In this document: piece after piece, positions 1-7,533 of the stretch | Position numbering within the stretch: position 1 is the stretch's first letter | How the letters are laid out: every line of letters begins with the position of its first letter | NCBI GenBank assembly: GCA_035688265.1 | Contig: DASSNE010000025.1 | Span: forward strand, 1 to 34,473 | Length of the DNA stretch: 34,473 nucleotides | Direction of reading: 5' to 3' | DNA from: DASSBR01 sp035688265 | GTDB taxonomy: Bacteria > Pseudomonadota > Gammaproteobacteria > Natronospirales > DASSBR01 | The notes under the pieces: model-generated | Databases searched by the model: none | What the model saw: only the letters and a program-made list of their open reading frames with translations | Told to the model about the DNA's origin: nothing | Translations under genes and position numbers: made by a program

Positions 1-239
1 TCGCCGAATGGGCCGAGAACAACGTGCCGGAATCGCTGACCGTCTTCCAGTTCCCGGAGGCGCATTGGCGTCGGCTGCGCACGAGTAATGTCTGCGAACG
101 GCTCAACAAGGAAATCCGGCGGCGCACGCGCGTCGCCACTATATTCTCCAATGAGAAAGCTTGTCTGCGGCTGGTGAGCGCCGTGGTCATGGAAATCTCG
201 GAGGAGTGGGAGACCGGCCGGGTTTACCTGGCCGTCTGA
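1..239 (+). CDS. IS256-family transposase, C-terminal fragment
   Basis: The reading frame is open from the window edge (first full codon at 3) to TGA at 237-239, so the N-terminal part lies outside. The visible residues, RLRTSNVCERLNKEIRRRTR followed by a stretch ending ISEEWETGRVYL, are the characteristic C-terminal end of IS256/mutator-type DDE transposases, which move DNA by a copy-out mechanism through a circular intermediate. The last catalytic acidic residue of the family would sit upstream and cannot be checked. I cannot tell whether the full gene is intact. The neighbouring defence-like operon begins directly after the element end, which fits IS activity at the edge of an accessory island. 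Confidence 0.88.
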   Translation, partial: AEWAENNVPESLTVFQFPEAHWRRLRTSNVCERLNKEIRRRTRVATIFSNEKACLRLVSAVVMEISEEWETGRVYLAV

Positions 240-290
240 TACGCGCCATCAAAGGGTGCGCCGAATTTACAGAAGAGATGTTGCTTTATC
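1..290 (+). mobile_element. Right end of an IS256-family insertion sequence
   Basis: The transposase C-terminus ends at 239 and is followed by about 50 bp of non-coding sequence. Positions 262-290 (CGAATTTACAGAAGAG and onward to TTTATC) resemble the terminal inverted repeats of IS256 relatives, which commonly contain a TTTACA core. I place the element end near 290, but the left end and target-site duplication are outside the window, so the boundary is approximate. From 291 on the sequence reads as coding in the frame of the 257-aa gene. Confidence 0.6.
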
Positions 291-317
291 GTTCTCGCCG
301 ACAGCAACGGCGACTTT

Positions 318-1091
318 GTGCGGATATTCTTCGTCGGGGCCGGCGAAAAGAACCTGTCCCTGCAATACGTTCAACCGATCAAGGTCCCCAGCGACGAGGC
401 GGCGCACCCGGTTCTGGATAATTTAAAGATCAAAAAGTCAACTGCAGGTATCAAGTATCAGAGCCTTGCGCAGTCCATCGAATTTTTTCTGGAAGCCTTT
501 CCCGGTGGCCTCTACGGCGATAAGTTCAATCGGCACGAGCGGGAGTATAAAGACCAAGCGCACGTTCTTGGGCAAACGTTGCTGGGGCAAAAGGCCTTCT
601 CAACCTTGCTGGAAGCCCACGAATACGCTGAGATCGGAAAGCGCGCCCTAAAGTCGGCCAATGCTACGAATCTGATTTTTCCAAACGAAAACATGGCGCT
701 AAAGGACGGCTTAGCGACAGAAGGCGCGCCGCGGGCATTTGCAACTTCTCTTTATCAACTACTGCATGGAGAAGGTGCTCTGGATGAACGATTTCTCGCA
801 TTTGCGGACGTCCTGGAAGAGCTGGGCGCCGCAAAGTGGACAACGGCGACGTACTTCATATTCATATGCAAGCCGGCCGAATATATGTTCGTAAAGCCGA
901 CAATCACGCAGTACGCCGCAGAGTTATGTGGCTTCGAGATCAATTACAAGCCGCAGTTGAATTGGCTGACGTACAAATCGGTATTGGAGTTTTCGAAGTA
1001 CCTGTTCTCCGAAATCGCCGCACTCAAGCCGCGTGACATGATTGACGTGCAGTCCTTCATGTGGTGCATCGCTCCAGGTACATATGCATAA
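318..1091 (+). CDS. Uncharacterised protein, first gene of defence-like operon
   Basis: A 257-aa protein of unknown function, counted from a GTG at 318. I do not recognise a named domain. Segments that look conserved-family-like are FFLEAFPGGLYGDKF, NLIFPNENMALKDGL, LYQLLHGEGAL and the C-terminal RDMIDVQSFMW. The central part is helical and soluble, with no signal peptide or membrane segment. The same frame is open upstream of 318 back to the transposase stop at 239, and translates plausibly (VLADSNGDFV) from 291, so the true start may have been removed by the IS256 insertion. It precedes the DUF6361 gene by 53 bp on the same strand and is probably the first member of the same operon. Its existence as a coding gene is likely; its role is unknown. 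Confidence 0.72.
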   Translation: MRIFFVGAGEKNLSLQYVQPIKVPSDEAAHPVLDNLKIKKSTAGIKYQSLAQSIEFFLEAFPGGLYGDKFNRHEREYKDQAHVLGQTLLGQKAFSTLLEAHEYAEIGKRALKSANATNLIFPNENMALKDGLATEGAPRAFATSLYQLLHGEGALDERFLAFADVLEELGAAKWTTATYFIFICKPAEYMFVKPTITQYAAELCGFEINYKPQLNWLTYKSVLEFSKYLFSEIAALKPRDMIDVQSFMWCIAPGTYA

Positions 1092-1144
1092 CGCGCTGCG
1101 ACCCCAGGCTGCCGCTTTCGTGACGCTGCAAGAGGGTTATGCCC

Positions 1145-2323
1145 ATGTCTAGCCTCGCCTGGATTGATTTTGACGAAGCGGAGCGCCAGCGCGCGCAGCG
1201 GATCATGCGATTCTTCAATGGGCGCGAGAGCCGCGATGAACTCGGACTGGGTGCGATACGTGATTCCATTGCCGACCATCTCTTCCCGGGCACCAGTACT
1301 ATCCAGACCCGGCTTCGCTACATGCTGTTCATCCCGTGGTTGTTCCAGATGTTGGAGCAGCGCGGCGGATCGGAGAGCGAAATCCGTGCTGAAGCACGGC
1401 GGCTTGAGGTTAAACTTGCAAAGGCCTTGGAAGCGGCCGGTGAAAGAAACAAAGGCATCATCGGCGGCGATGCGGGGGAGCGCCTACAACGTTTGCCGAG
1501 TTCGGTTTACTGGGCAGGCCTCGGCAGTTGGGGTATCCGTCGTTTTCCAGGATCCGTCAGCAGCCTGTTCGCGACGTTATGCCATCGGGGAAGCTCGTTT
1601 GCATTAGCATCCGGCGGAGATGTCGGGCGGGGACGAAGGGAGTCGCTTTGGGTCGCAACCCTGCCCAAGGCTCCAGATGAGCTGCTCGATCGGATTGGTT
1701 TCAATCTGCGTCAAGATGAGGCCGAGTTTATCGTCGATCGTCTCATCGCGACTCACCGAGGTTCGTTGCTGACATGGCTTGCCCGAAAACGGAGTGCTGC
1801 GGAGTGTGACTTCATCTGGACGCATCCCAAGCTGGCGGAGTTTCCGCTGGATGCTCAGCACCTGCTTGGCCACGCGGAAATATTTTCCGAAGTCATGCAT
1901 GGCGCGGCGCTTATTTACAATCTCGCATTGAGTGAATTGCGCGAGCGAGACGATTGGGCGGCTGATTATCGCGAGAGGCTCGAGGAGTGGCGGGCGGAAC
2001 TTGACCTCGCCGGACTCGAAGCGTGGTCGCTTGATGGATTTTGGGCCATAGTGGCGCACCCGGAGCATCGCATACAGCCGGCGGCGAAGCGTTTTGTCGC
2101 CGAGTGGTGTGATCTTCTGAAGGCCGGCACGCCGCATCTGGCGCTCTCGCCGGTTGCACGAAACCTTGTCGAGATACGCGAACGGCGTCTGAAGAAGAGC
2201 CAGTCACGCTACGCCAATCGTGCCGTACTTGACCGGTGGAGTGGTGCGTCGGGCGTCAATCGACTTGGCTTTCGCTGGAGCCAGGCACAATCTCACTTGA
2301 AGGACTTGGCGAATGCCCGGTAA
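1145..2323 (+). CDS. DUF6361 family protein
   Basis: A 392-aa protein whose N-terminus (SSLAWIDFDEAERQRAQRIM, then RDELGLGAIRDSIADHLFPG and STIQTRLRYMLFIPW) matches what I know of the DUF6361 family, which has no established biochemical activity and is found in accessory islands beside helicases and PLD-like proteins. I chose ATG 1145 over ATG 1139 because the AGAGGG at 1131-1136 lies 8 nt from 1145 and only 2 nt from 1139. The protein is basic and arginine-rich, with no signal peptide or membrane segment. Its stop (2321-2323) overlaps the start of the PLD gene by 11 bp, indicating translational coupling. I infer a structural or recognition subunit of the same system. Confidence 0.82.
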   Translation: MSSLAWIDFDEAERQRAQRIMRFFNGRESRDELGLGAIRDSIADHLFPGTSTIQTRLRYMLFIPWLFQMLEQRGGSESEIRAEARRLEVKLAKALEAAGERNKGIIGGDAGERLQRLPSSVYWAGLGSWGIRRFPGSVSSLFATLCHRGSSFALASGGDVGRGRRESLWVATLPKAPDELLDRIGFNLRQDEAEFIVDRLIATHRGSLLTWLARKRSAAECDFIWTHPKLAEFPLDAQHLLGHAEIFSEVMHGAALIYNLALSELRERDDWAADYRERLEEWRAELDLAGLEAWSLDGFWAIVAHPEHRIQPAAKRFVAEWCDLLKAGTPHLALSPVARNLVEIRERRLKKSQSRYANRAVLDRWSGASGVNRLGFRWSQAQSHLKDLANAR

Positions 2324-4166
2324 ACGAAGTCTTGACCCCGAGGATCGTACGCTATACGGCGCGAACCTGCGGCCGCCGCCCGGCTACACCTTCGACGCCG
2401 CGGTCGCGAGCACGTTTTCGCTTGACTTTGAAACGATGCTGGCGGTGCCAGTGAGTCTGGCGCTGTTCGCAGCCGAGAATCGGGATGACATTGTTGCCAA
2501 TCCGCTGGCCTTGCTCGAAGGGGTCCAACGCATCGCCGGACGCCTGGCTGTTTTCAGCGATGCCGGCCGCATCCAAGCACAGACGCATCCGCAGTCCCGG
2601 CTTTGTTCTTTACTGGAGAAGATTGTTGTGGAAGTCGCCGCCCCTGGCGGCGGCGCCTTCCATCCAAAGTTGTGGGTGCTCAGGTTCCAACCAATGCACG
2701 CCGGGGATCCGGTCCGCCTGCGCCTCCTGATACTGTCGCGCAACCTGACGCGGGATCGCTCATGGGATACCGCACTGACGCTGGACGGCCATATCAGCGG
2801 CCGACGACCGGTCGCGAATCGACCCTTGGTTAATTTGATCCGTCGATTACCGGGTCTTGCGACCGCGGGCGTCCCCGAAGGCACGCGTGAGCTGGTTACT
2901 GAAATCAGCGAGGACCTTCGCCGTGTCGAGTGGCGCGTTCCTGAACCGTTCGACAACGTTTCGTTCGCCGTGAACGGTCTGGGCGGCAAGCTATGGAAAC
3001 CGGAGGGCTGCGCTCGACTCGGCGTGATTTCGCCTTTCTGCGATGAGGCGACGCTCCGGATGCTCGCTCAACTCCCGGCAGCAGATAAGCCTGTTTTCGT
3101 GGGCCGGTCGGATGAACTGGCGGCGTTGTCGCCTGCAGCCCTGGAGCAATTCGAACGCGTGGCGGTACTGGATGAAATGGCCACCACGGAGGACGGGGAG
3201 GAGGGCGAAGAGGGTGTTCATTACGGGCTTCATGCGAAGGTTTATGTTGCGGAGTCCGGCTGGAATACCATCATCACTGTCGGGTCTGGAAATGCTACGA
3301 GGCCCGCTCTGTCGGGACGTAATGTCGAACTCTTCGCCACGCTTACCGGCAAGCGCTCACGGGTCGGCAGCGTAGAGGAAATCCTTGGCGAAGCTGGATT
3401 TGGCCGCCTGACGCGCCCTTTTATTGCGGGCGAAGTTGCGGCGGCCGATCCCGTGCAGCGTGACGCCGAGGCGCGTCTTGATGTAGCGAGAAACGAACTG
3501 TGCGGTGCAGGGTTGAGGCTCCGTTGCGAACGAGAGCCGACCGCTAACGGTGGCGCCTCGCTATGGCGAATGCGGCTCACGTCGCCGTCGCGCGTTGCGC
3601 TGGCTGGTGTCGGAAAACTGCGCATCTGGCCCATTACGCGCGGTGAAGGTCACGGCCGCGATGTGCTTGAGGCACTTCGGTGCGGCGAGTCGATCGATCT
3701 GGGCGCCATGGCGCTCGTGGATGTTACGCGATTCATGGCATTCCAGTTGACGGACGACGGTGAGCGCGCCTCACTGCTGTTCAGCACAGGACTTGCCCTG
3801 GATGGACTACCGGCACAGCGGCAGGCAGCTCTGTTGCGCCTGGTGATCGACAACAACGACGCATTCTTTCGCTATCTGCGGCTGCTTCTTTCAGGGGTGG
3901 ATGATCCGTTTGCCGCGGCGCTTGCCGCGCGAGGAGATTCGAGTCGCGGCAACTGGCGCGGCGCGGAAGACGATGTGCCGCTGCTTGAGGAAATGGTGCG
4001 TGCGTTCTGCCGCGGTGGCGAAAAGCTTCGGGCGATTAAACGGCTGATCGAACAGCTCGGCCCGCCGGAGTCCGGGCAAGCCGATCCCGTACCACCGGAG
4101 TTTCGGCTTTTGTGGGATACATTCCGTGCCGCACTCAACGCCCAGGAGCCCGCGCATGCGGAATGA
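2313..4166 (+). CDS. Phospholipase D-like protein of defence-like operon
   Basis: A 617-aa protein with two half-sites of the PLD/HKD superfamily. The first is FHPKLWVLRF with H117 and K119, followed by SRNLT at 142-146. The second is LHAKVYVAE with H307 and K309, followed by GSGNAT at 324-329. In canonical HxKx4D motifs an Asp follows; here that position is Arg in the first site and Glu in the second, so the active site is non-standard but keeps both His/Lys pairs. PLD-like proteins beside helicases in defence loci, such as DrmC of DISARM, are thought to be nucleases. The C-terminal 280 residues have no domain I recognise. Start ATG 2313 has AAGGA at 2300-2304 and overlaps the preceding gene by 11 bp. 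No signal peptide is present. Confidence 0.85.
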   Translation: MPGKRSLDPEDRTLYGANLRPPPGYTFDAAVASTFSLDFETMLAVPVSLALFAAENRDDIVANPLALLEGVQRIAGRLAVFSDAGRIQAQTHPQSRLCSLLEKIVVEVAAPGGGAFHPKLWVLRFQPMHAGDPVRLRLLILSRNLTRDRSWDTALTLDGHISGRRPVANRPLVNLIRRLPGLATAGVPEGTRELVTEISEDLRRVEWRVPEPFDNVSFAVNGLGGKLWKPEGCARLGVISPFCDEATLRMLAQLPAADKPVFVGRSDELAALSPAALEQFERVAVLDEMATTEDGEEGEEGVHYGLHAKVYVAESGWNTIITVGSGNATRPALSGRNVELFATLTGKRSRVGSVEEILGEAGFGRLTRPFIAGEVAAADPVQRDAEARLDVARNELCGAGLRLRCEREPTANGGASLWRMRLTSPSRVALAGVGKLRIWPITRGEGHGRDVLEALRCGESIDLGAMALVDVTRFMAFQLTDDGERASLLFSTGLALDGLPAQRQAALLRLVIDNNDAFFRYLRLLLSGVDDPFAAALAARGDSSRGNWRGAEDDVPLLEEMVRAFCRGGEKLRAIKRLIEQLGPPESGQADPVPPEFRLLWDTFRAALNAQEPAHAE

Positions 4167-7100
4167 TCGATTTCGCGCCGATCGGGCGCTCCGGCCGCTC
4201 AAGCCCTTTCAGCGCCGCACAGTTGAATATGTCTTCAACCGGTTATATGGAAGCGAAGACCCGATCCGCCAGTTTCTCGTTGCCGATGAAGTCGGCCTTG
4301 GCAAGACCATGGTGGCGCGCGGCCTTATTGCTCGAACCATCGAACATCTTTGGGACACGACGCGGCGAATCGATGTTCTCTACATCTGCTCGAATCAGGC
4401 GATAGCCGCCCAAAACATCAATCGCTTGAACGTGCTCGGTCATCGGAGCTTCGCTCTGCCGACGCGCATGACGCTGGTTCCGTTACAGCTGCAGGGGCGT
4501 GAAGGTCTTAATGCGAATAAAGTGAATTTCATCAGCCTGACTCCCGGTACCACGTTTGACCTTCGTTCGGCGACCGGCGTGGCGCAGGAGCGGGCATTTC
4601 TGAGACATTTGCTGACGGAATTGGTCTCGCGGCCGCGCGGCCTGCATAACCTGTTGCAGGTTTCGTCTGGCGCCGCCGGATGGAACCGCACCGTTGACGA
4701 CTTTGATATGAAGGCAGTTGACCATGGCATCATCGACCGCTTCCGCAACAACGTGCGAACCGACGAAACGTTGTTCGAAGAACTGGAGCGTGTATGCGAC
4801 CTGTTTCCGCGCCGCCGCGAGAGCTATCCGCCGGAGATGGCGGCGGCGCGCAATGCACTCATCGCAAGGCTGCGCGCCAAGCTCTCGCATGCCTGTGTGG
4901 ACGCCCTTGAGCCGGACCTCATCATCATGGACGAGTTCCAGCGTTTTCGCTCGCTGCTTCACGACGACAGCGATGCGGCGATACTGGCGAGAGAACTATT
5001 CGACTATTCGGACGATCAGGGACATGCAGCGCGAACATTGCTGTTGTCCGCGACGCCCTATCGAATGCTTACTCTGTCGGGCGATGATCCGGAGGAGGGC
5101 GATCATTATCAGGATTTCCTCGAAACGCTGAGCTTCCTTTACGGCCACGAGACGGGGAAGGACGTGGCAGCGACGCTGGCACGGGAGATGCGCGCATTCC
5201 GGGATTTCCTGCACGGGCTACCGGCGTCGCGTCCCGATGCGGTCGCAGCACGCATAACCATCGAAGAGCAGCTACGCAAGGTCATCGCGCGCACCGAGCG
5301 CGTCGGGAGTACGCAGGATCGCGACTCGATGGTGGCGGAACCGCCCGTCCCGGTTTCGTTAGCAACGGCGGATCTTATCCAGGCTGCAGCGGTTGCGAGT
5401 GTCGCCGGCGCGCTTGATGCGCCCGAGATCATTGAATACTGGAAGTCGGCGCCGTATCTGCTCAACTTTATGCGCGAGTACAAATTGAAGCGCCTTTTGG
5501 AAAACCAGGCTGAGGCACTATCACCTGCGCTCCATGATGCCCTGCTGGCGGCGCGGCCGGCGATGCTGAACCGCCAGGATATTGATGCTTATGCTCACGT
5601 TGAGCCGGCCAACGGACGGATGCGGGCGGTGATGGATGAAGTATTCAGTGAAGGCCTCGAACAGCATCTGTGGATAGCGCCTGCTTTGCCGTACTACGGT
5701 GAGGCGCGATCTAATCCACCGCTCACGAAGGCGCTCATTTTCTCAGCGTGGGCGATGGTTCCCGACGCCATCTCGGCCCTGCTTTCGTATGAAGCCGAGC
5801 GACGGATGGGCGCGGGCAATGACGACGGACGATATTTTGCGCAGCATCGGACGCGGCCGCTGCAGTTTCGCCGCGATCAAGGCCGCCTGACCGGACTCCG
5901 GGCGCTACTGCTGCTTTACCCCTCGCCAACCCTTGCCAAGCTGGGCGATCCGCTCGCCGTCCTCAGCTCCCAAGATGAGGCATTGTCGCTGGATGCAATG
6001 CGGCACGCCGCGGCCGACCGCCTCGCGCCAGCGCTCACAGCGCTGAGGCAATCATCTGTCGGTAATGCCGAGGAGGCGGATATTGCGGAATGGGCTGCTC
6101 CCGCTGTCATTGATTCGCTTCTGGGCTCGGCGGCCTCGGATTGGCTGCAATCGCCCACGGGAATGAGTGCGCTGCCCGGTGAGGAAGGATTCCACGACCA
6201 TGTCGCCGAATTGGCTCGAGTGGCCACAGACCGCCATTTTGCTAGCGTCGGCGAAGATCTTCGCGACTTGCTTGTCGATGTTGCGTTAGGCAGCCCGGCT
6301 GTCTGCGCGCTACGCGCCCTGCGGCGAATTGCGCCTGAGCTTGCGTGGGACGACGAACATCTTCTCGCCGCTGCTGCAGAGGTGGCTTGGGCATTTCGGA
6401 CGCTCTTCAATCAGCACGACGCCGTAGCCTTGCTTCGCCGAGGTGCCGAAGGCCGCTATTGGCGCCACGTGTTGACGTACAGCGTCCAAAACAACTTGCA
6501 GGCTGTGCTGGATGAATACGCTCACTATCTTCAAGATGCCGAAGGACTCGTCGATGCTGCCGCGGAAGAACGCGTCGAAAGCATCGGTCGAGCTATGGCG
6601 AGCGCTTTATCCATCCGTCCCTCCCAGATTGACGTTGACGACCCGCAGATTACGGAGGCTGGCCTGACGATCGGTAAGTTCCAAATGCGCGGCCGGTTCG
6701 CGATGCGCCTGGCTGACTATCGCGACGAGGAAGGTGCAGTCGCCCGGCTCGGCGGTGTGAGAGATGCCTTCAATTCGCCGTTTCGGCCGTTCGTTCTGGC
6801 GACCACATCCATCGGCCAGGAAGGGCTAGATTTTCATCCTTATTGTTACCGTGTCTATCATTGGAATCTTCCTGACAACCCGGTTGACCTTGAGCAGCGT
6901 GAAGGGCGCGTGCATCGATATAAAGGGCACGCTATCCGTCTGAATATTGCCGAACGGCAAAGCGCGATTCTTCGTGCCCGCCAAACGGCGCCTGACGATC
7001 CATGGGCACTTATGTTTGAGGATGCCCGCGTAGAAACGAGTACGGACTCGGGCCTCATCCCCTATTGGATATACGAGGGCGCGGTCCGCGTGGAGCGTCG

Positions 7101-7341
7101 CGTTCCAATGCTGCCTTTCAGTCGCGAGACTACGCGTCTGAAGTGGCTCAAACGCAGCCTCACGGTCTATCGTCTCGCCTTCGGTCAGCCACGTCAGGAT
7201 GATCTGCTGAATTATCTGCAGAGCGTGATAGGCGATGCAATGTCAGAGGCCGAGCTGGCCGAATTGCAAATCAGCTTGGAGCCGGACATCGCGATCTCAG
7301 GGCAACGGGCGGTCCATGAAAAGCCATCAGAGCGCATTTGA
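4156..7341 (+). CDS. Large SF2/SNF2-like helicase of defence-like operon
   Basis: A 1061-aa ATP-dependent helicase/translocase. Motif I is ADEVGLGKT (K50), motif II DEFQ (D259), motif III SAT (298-300), motif V-like TSIGQEGLDFH (884-894) and motif VI QREGRVHR (914-921, arginine fingers R918 and R921). The DEVGLGKT and EGRVHR signatures are SNF2/RapA-like. About 585 residues separate motifs III and V, far more than in a minimal SF2 core, so a large accessory region is inserted. I chose ATG 4156 because AGGAG at 4144-4148 is 7 nt upstream; a longer version from 4126 would begin deeper in the PLD gene. The chosen start overlaps the PLD stop by 11 bp. It probably supplies DNA or RNA translocation for the PLD-like nuclease in a phage-defence or restriction-like complex. 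Confidence 0.88.
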   Translation: MRNDRFRADRALRPLKPFQRRTVEYVFNRLYGSEDPIRQFLVADEVGLGKTMVARGLIARTIEHLWDTTRRIDVLYICSNQAIAAQNINRLNVLGHRSFALPTRMTLVPLQLQGREGLNANKVNFISLTPGTTFDLRSATGVAQERAFLRHLLTELVSRPRGLHNLLQVSSGAAGWNRTVDDFDMKAVDHGIIDRFRNNVRTDETLFEELERVCDLFPRRRESYPPEMAAARNALIARLRAKLSHACVDALEPDLIIMDEFQRFRSLLHDDSDAAILARELFDYSDDQGHAARTLLLSATPYRMLTLSGDDPEEGDHYQDFLETLSFLYGHETGKDVAATLAREMRAFRDFLHGLPASRPDAVAARITIEEQLRKVIARTERVGSTQDRDSMVAEPPVPVSLATADLIQAAAVASVAGALDAPEIIEYWKSAPYLLNFMREYKLKRLLENQAEALSPALHDALLAARPAMLNRQDIDAYAHVEPANGRMRAVMDEVFSEGLEQHLWIAPALPYYGEARSNPPLTKALIFSAWAMVPDAISALLSYEAERRMGAGNDDGRYFAQHRTRPLQFRRDQGRLTGLRALLLLYPSPTLAKLGDPLAVLSSQDEALSLDAMRHAAADRLAPALTALRQSSVGNAEEADIAEWAAPAVIDSLLGSAASDWLQSPTGMSALPGEEGFHDHVAELARVATDRHFASVGEDLRDLLVDVALGSPAVCALRALRRIAPELAWDDEHLLAAAAEVAWAFRTLFNQHDAVALLRRGAEGRYWRHVLTYSVQNNLQAVLDEYAHYLQDAEGLVDAAAEERVESIGRAMASALSIRPSQIDVDDPQITEAGLTIGKFQMRGRFAMRLADYRDEEGAVARLGGVRDAFNSPFRPFVLATTSIGQEGLDFHPYCYRVYHWNLPDNPVDLEQREGRVHRYKGHAIRLNIAERQSAILRARQTAPDDPWALMFEDARVETSTDSGLIPYWIYEGAVRVERRVPMLPFSRETTRLKWLKRSLTVYRLAFGQPRQDDLLNYLQSVIGDAMSEAELAELQISLEPDIAISGQRAVHEKPSERI

Positions 7342-7410
7342 AGGCGGTAGAGCACTCAGCGGAGTCAGTCAGGGCTACCGAATGCTGCTGGACGTCGTGA
7401 GACTTAGAGA

Positions 7411-7497
7411 TGGTGCCGGGAGCGAGACTCGAACTCGCACTCTGTTGCCAGAACCGGATTTTGAGTCCGGCGCGTCTACCAGTTCCGCCACCCCGGC
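7411..7497 (-). tRNA. tRNA-Leu (anticodon CAA)
   Basis: On the minus strand, the acceptor stem GCCGGGG (5' end at 7497) pairs with TCCCGGC, followed by discriminator A and an encoded CCA (7413-7411). The anticodon arm is CCGGA-CTCAAAA-TCCGG, giving anticodon CAA for the UUG codon. The T arm contains GAGTTCGAGTCTC. The extra-long variable arm is that of a class II leucine tRNA, and the total is 87 nt. Its 3' end faces the accessory island at 1-7341, the usual orientation for an integrase attachment site, although no integrase or duplicated 3' end is visible in the window. Confidence 0.95.
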
Positions 7498-7509
7498 AGC
7501 GGGAGCCGC

Positions 7510-7518
7510 ATTATAGCA
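7510..7518 (-). promoter_or_regulatory. Extended -10 promoter of tRNA-Leu
   Basis: The minus strand reads TGCTATAAT, a perfect extended -10 element, ending 12 nt before the first tRNA base at 7497. A start site near 7503 would leave a leader of only about six nucleotides. A -35 with 16-bp spacing (GTGAAT) is weak, which is normal for extended -10 promoters. Confidence 0.75.
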
Positions 7519-7533
7519 AAGGCACCAGCGTAT

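Noticed and set aside
161..421. 86-aa open frame after the transposase
   Set aside because: It crosses the IS256 end in a different frame from both real genes and has only Arg-rich filler.
1..7341. Complete DISARM or BREX system
   Set aside because: No DUF1998 (DrmB), methyltransferase, PglZ or BrxC-type gene is present; only a helicase and PLD-like protein are shared in type.
7342..7410. Duplicate tRNA 3' end (att repeat) beside the helicase
   Set aside because: I found no copy of the tRNA 3' sequence in 7342-7410 or 240-318; the far end of any island lies outside the window.
7235..7516. 93-aa open frame over the helicase end and tRNA
   Set aside because: Its C-terminal half (SETRTRTLLPEPDFESGAST) is a translation of the tRNA-Leu gene read backwards, a well-known false ORF.
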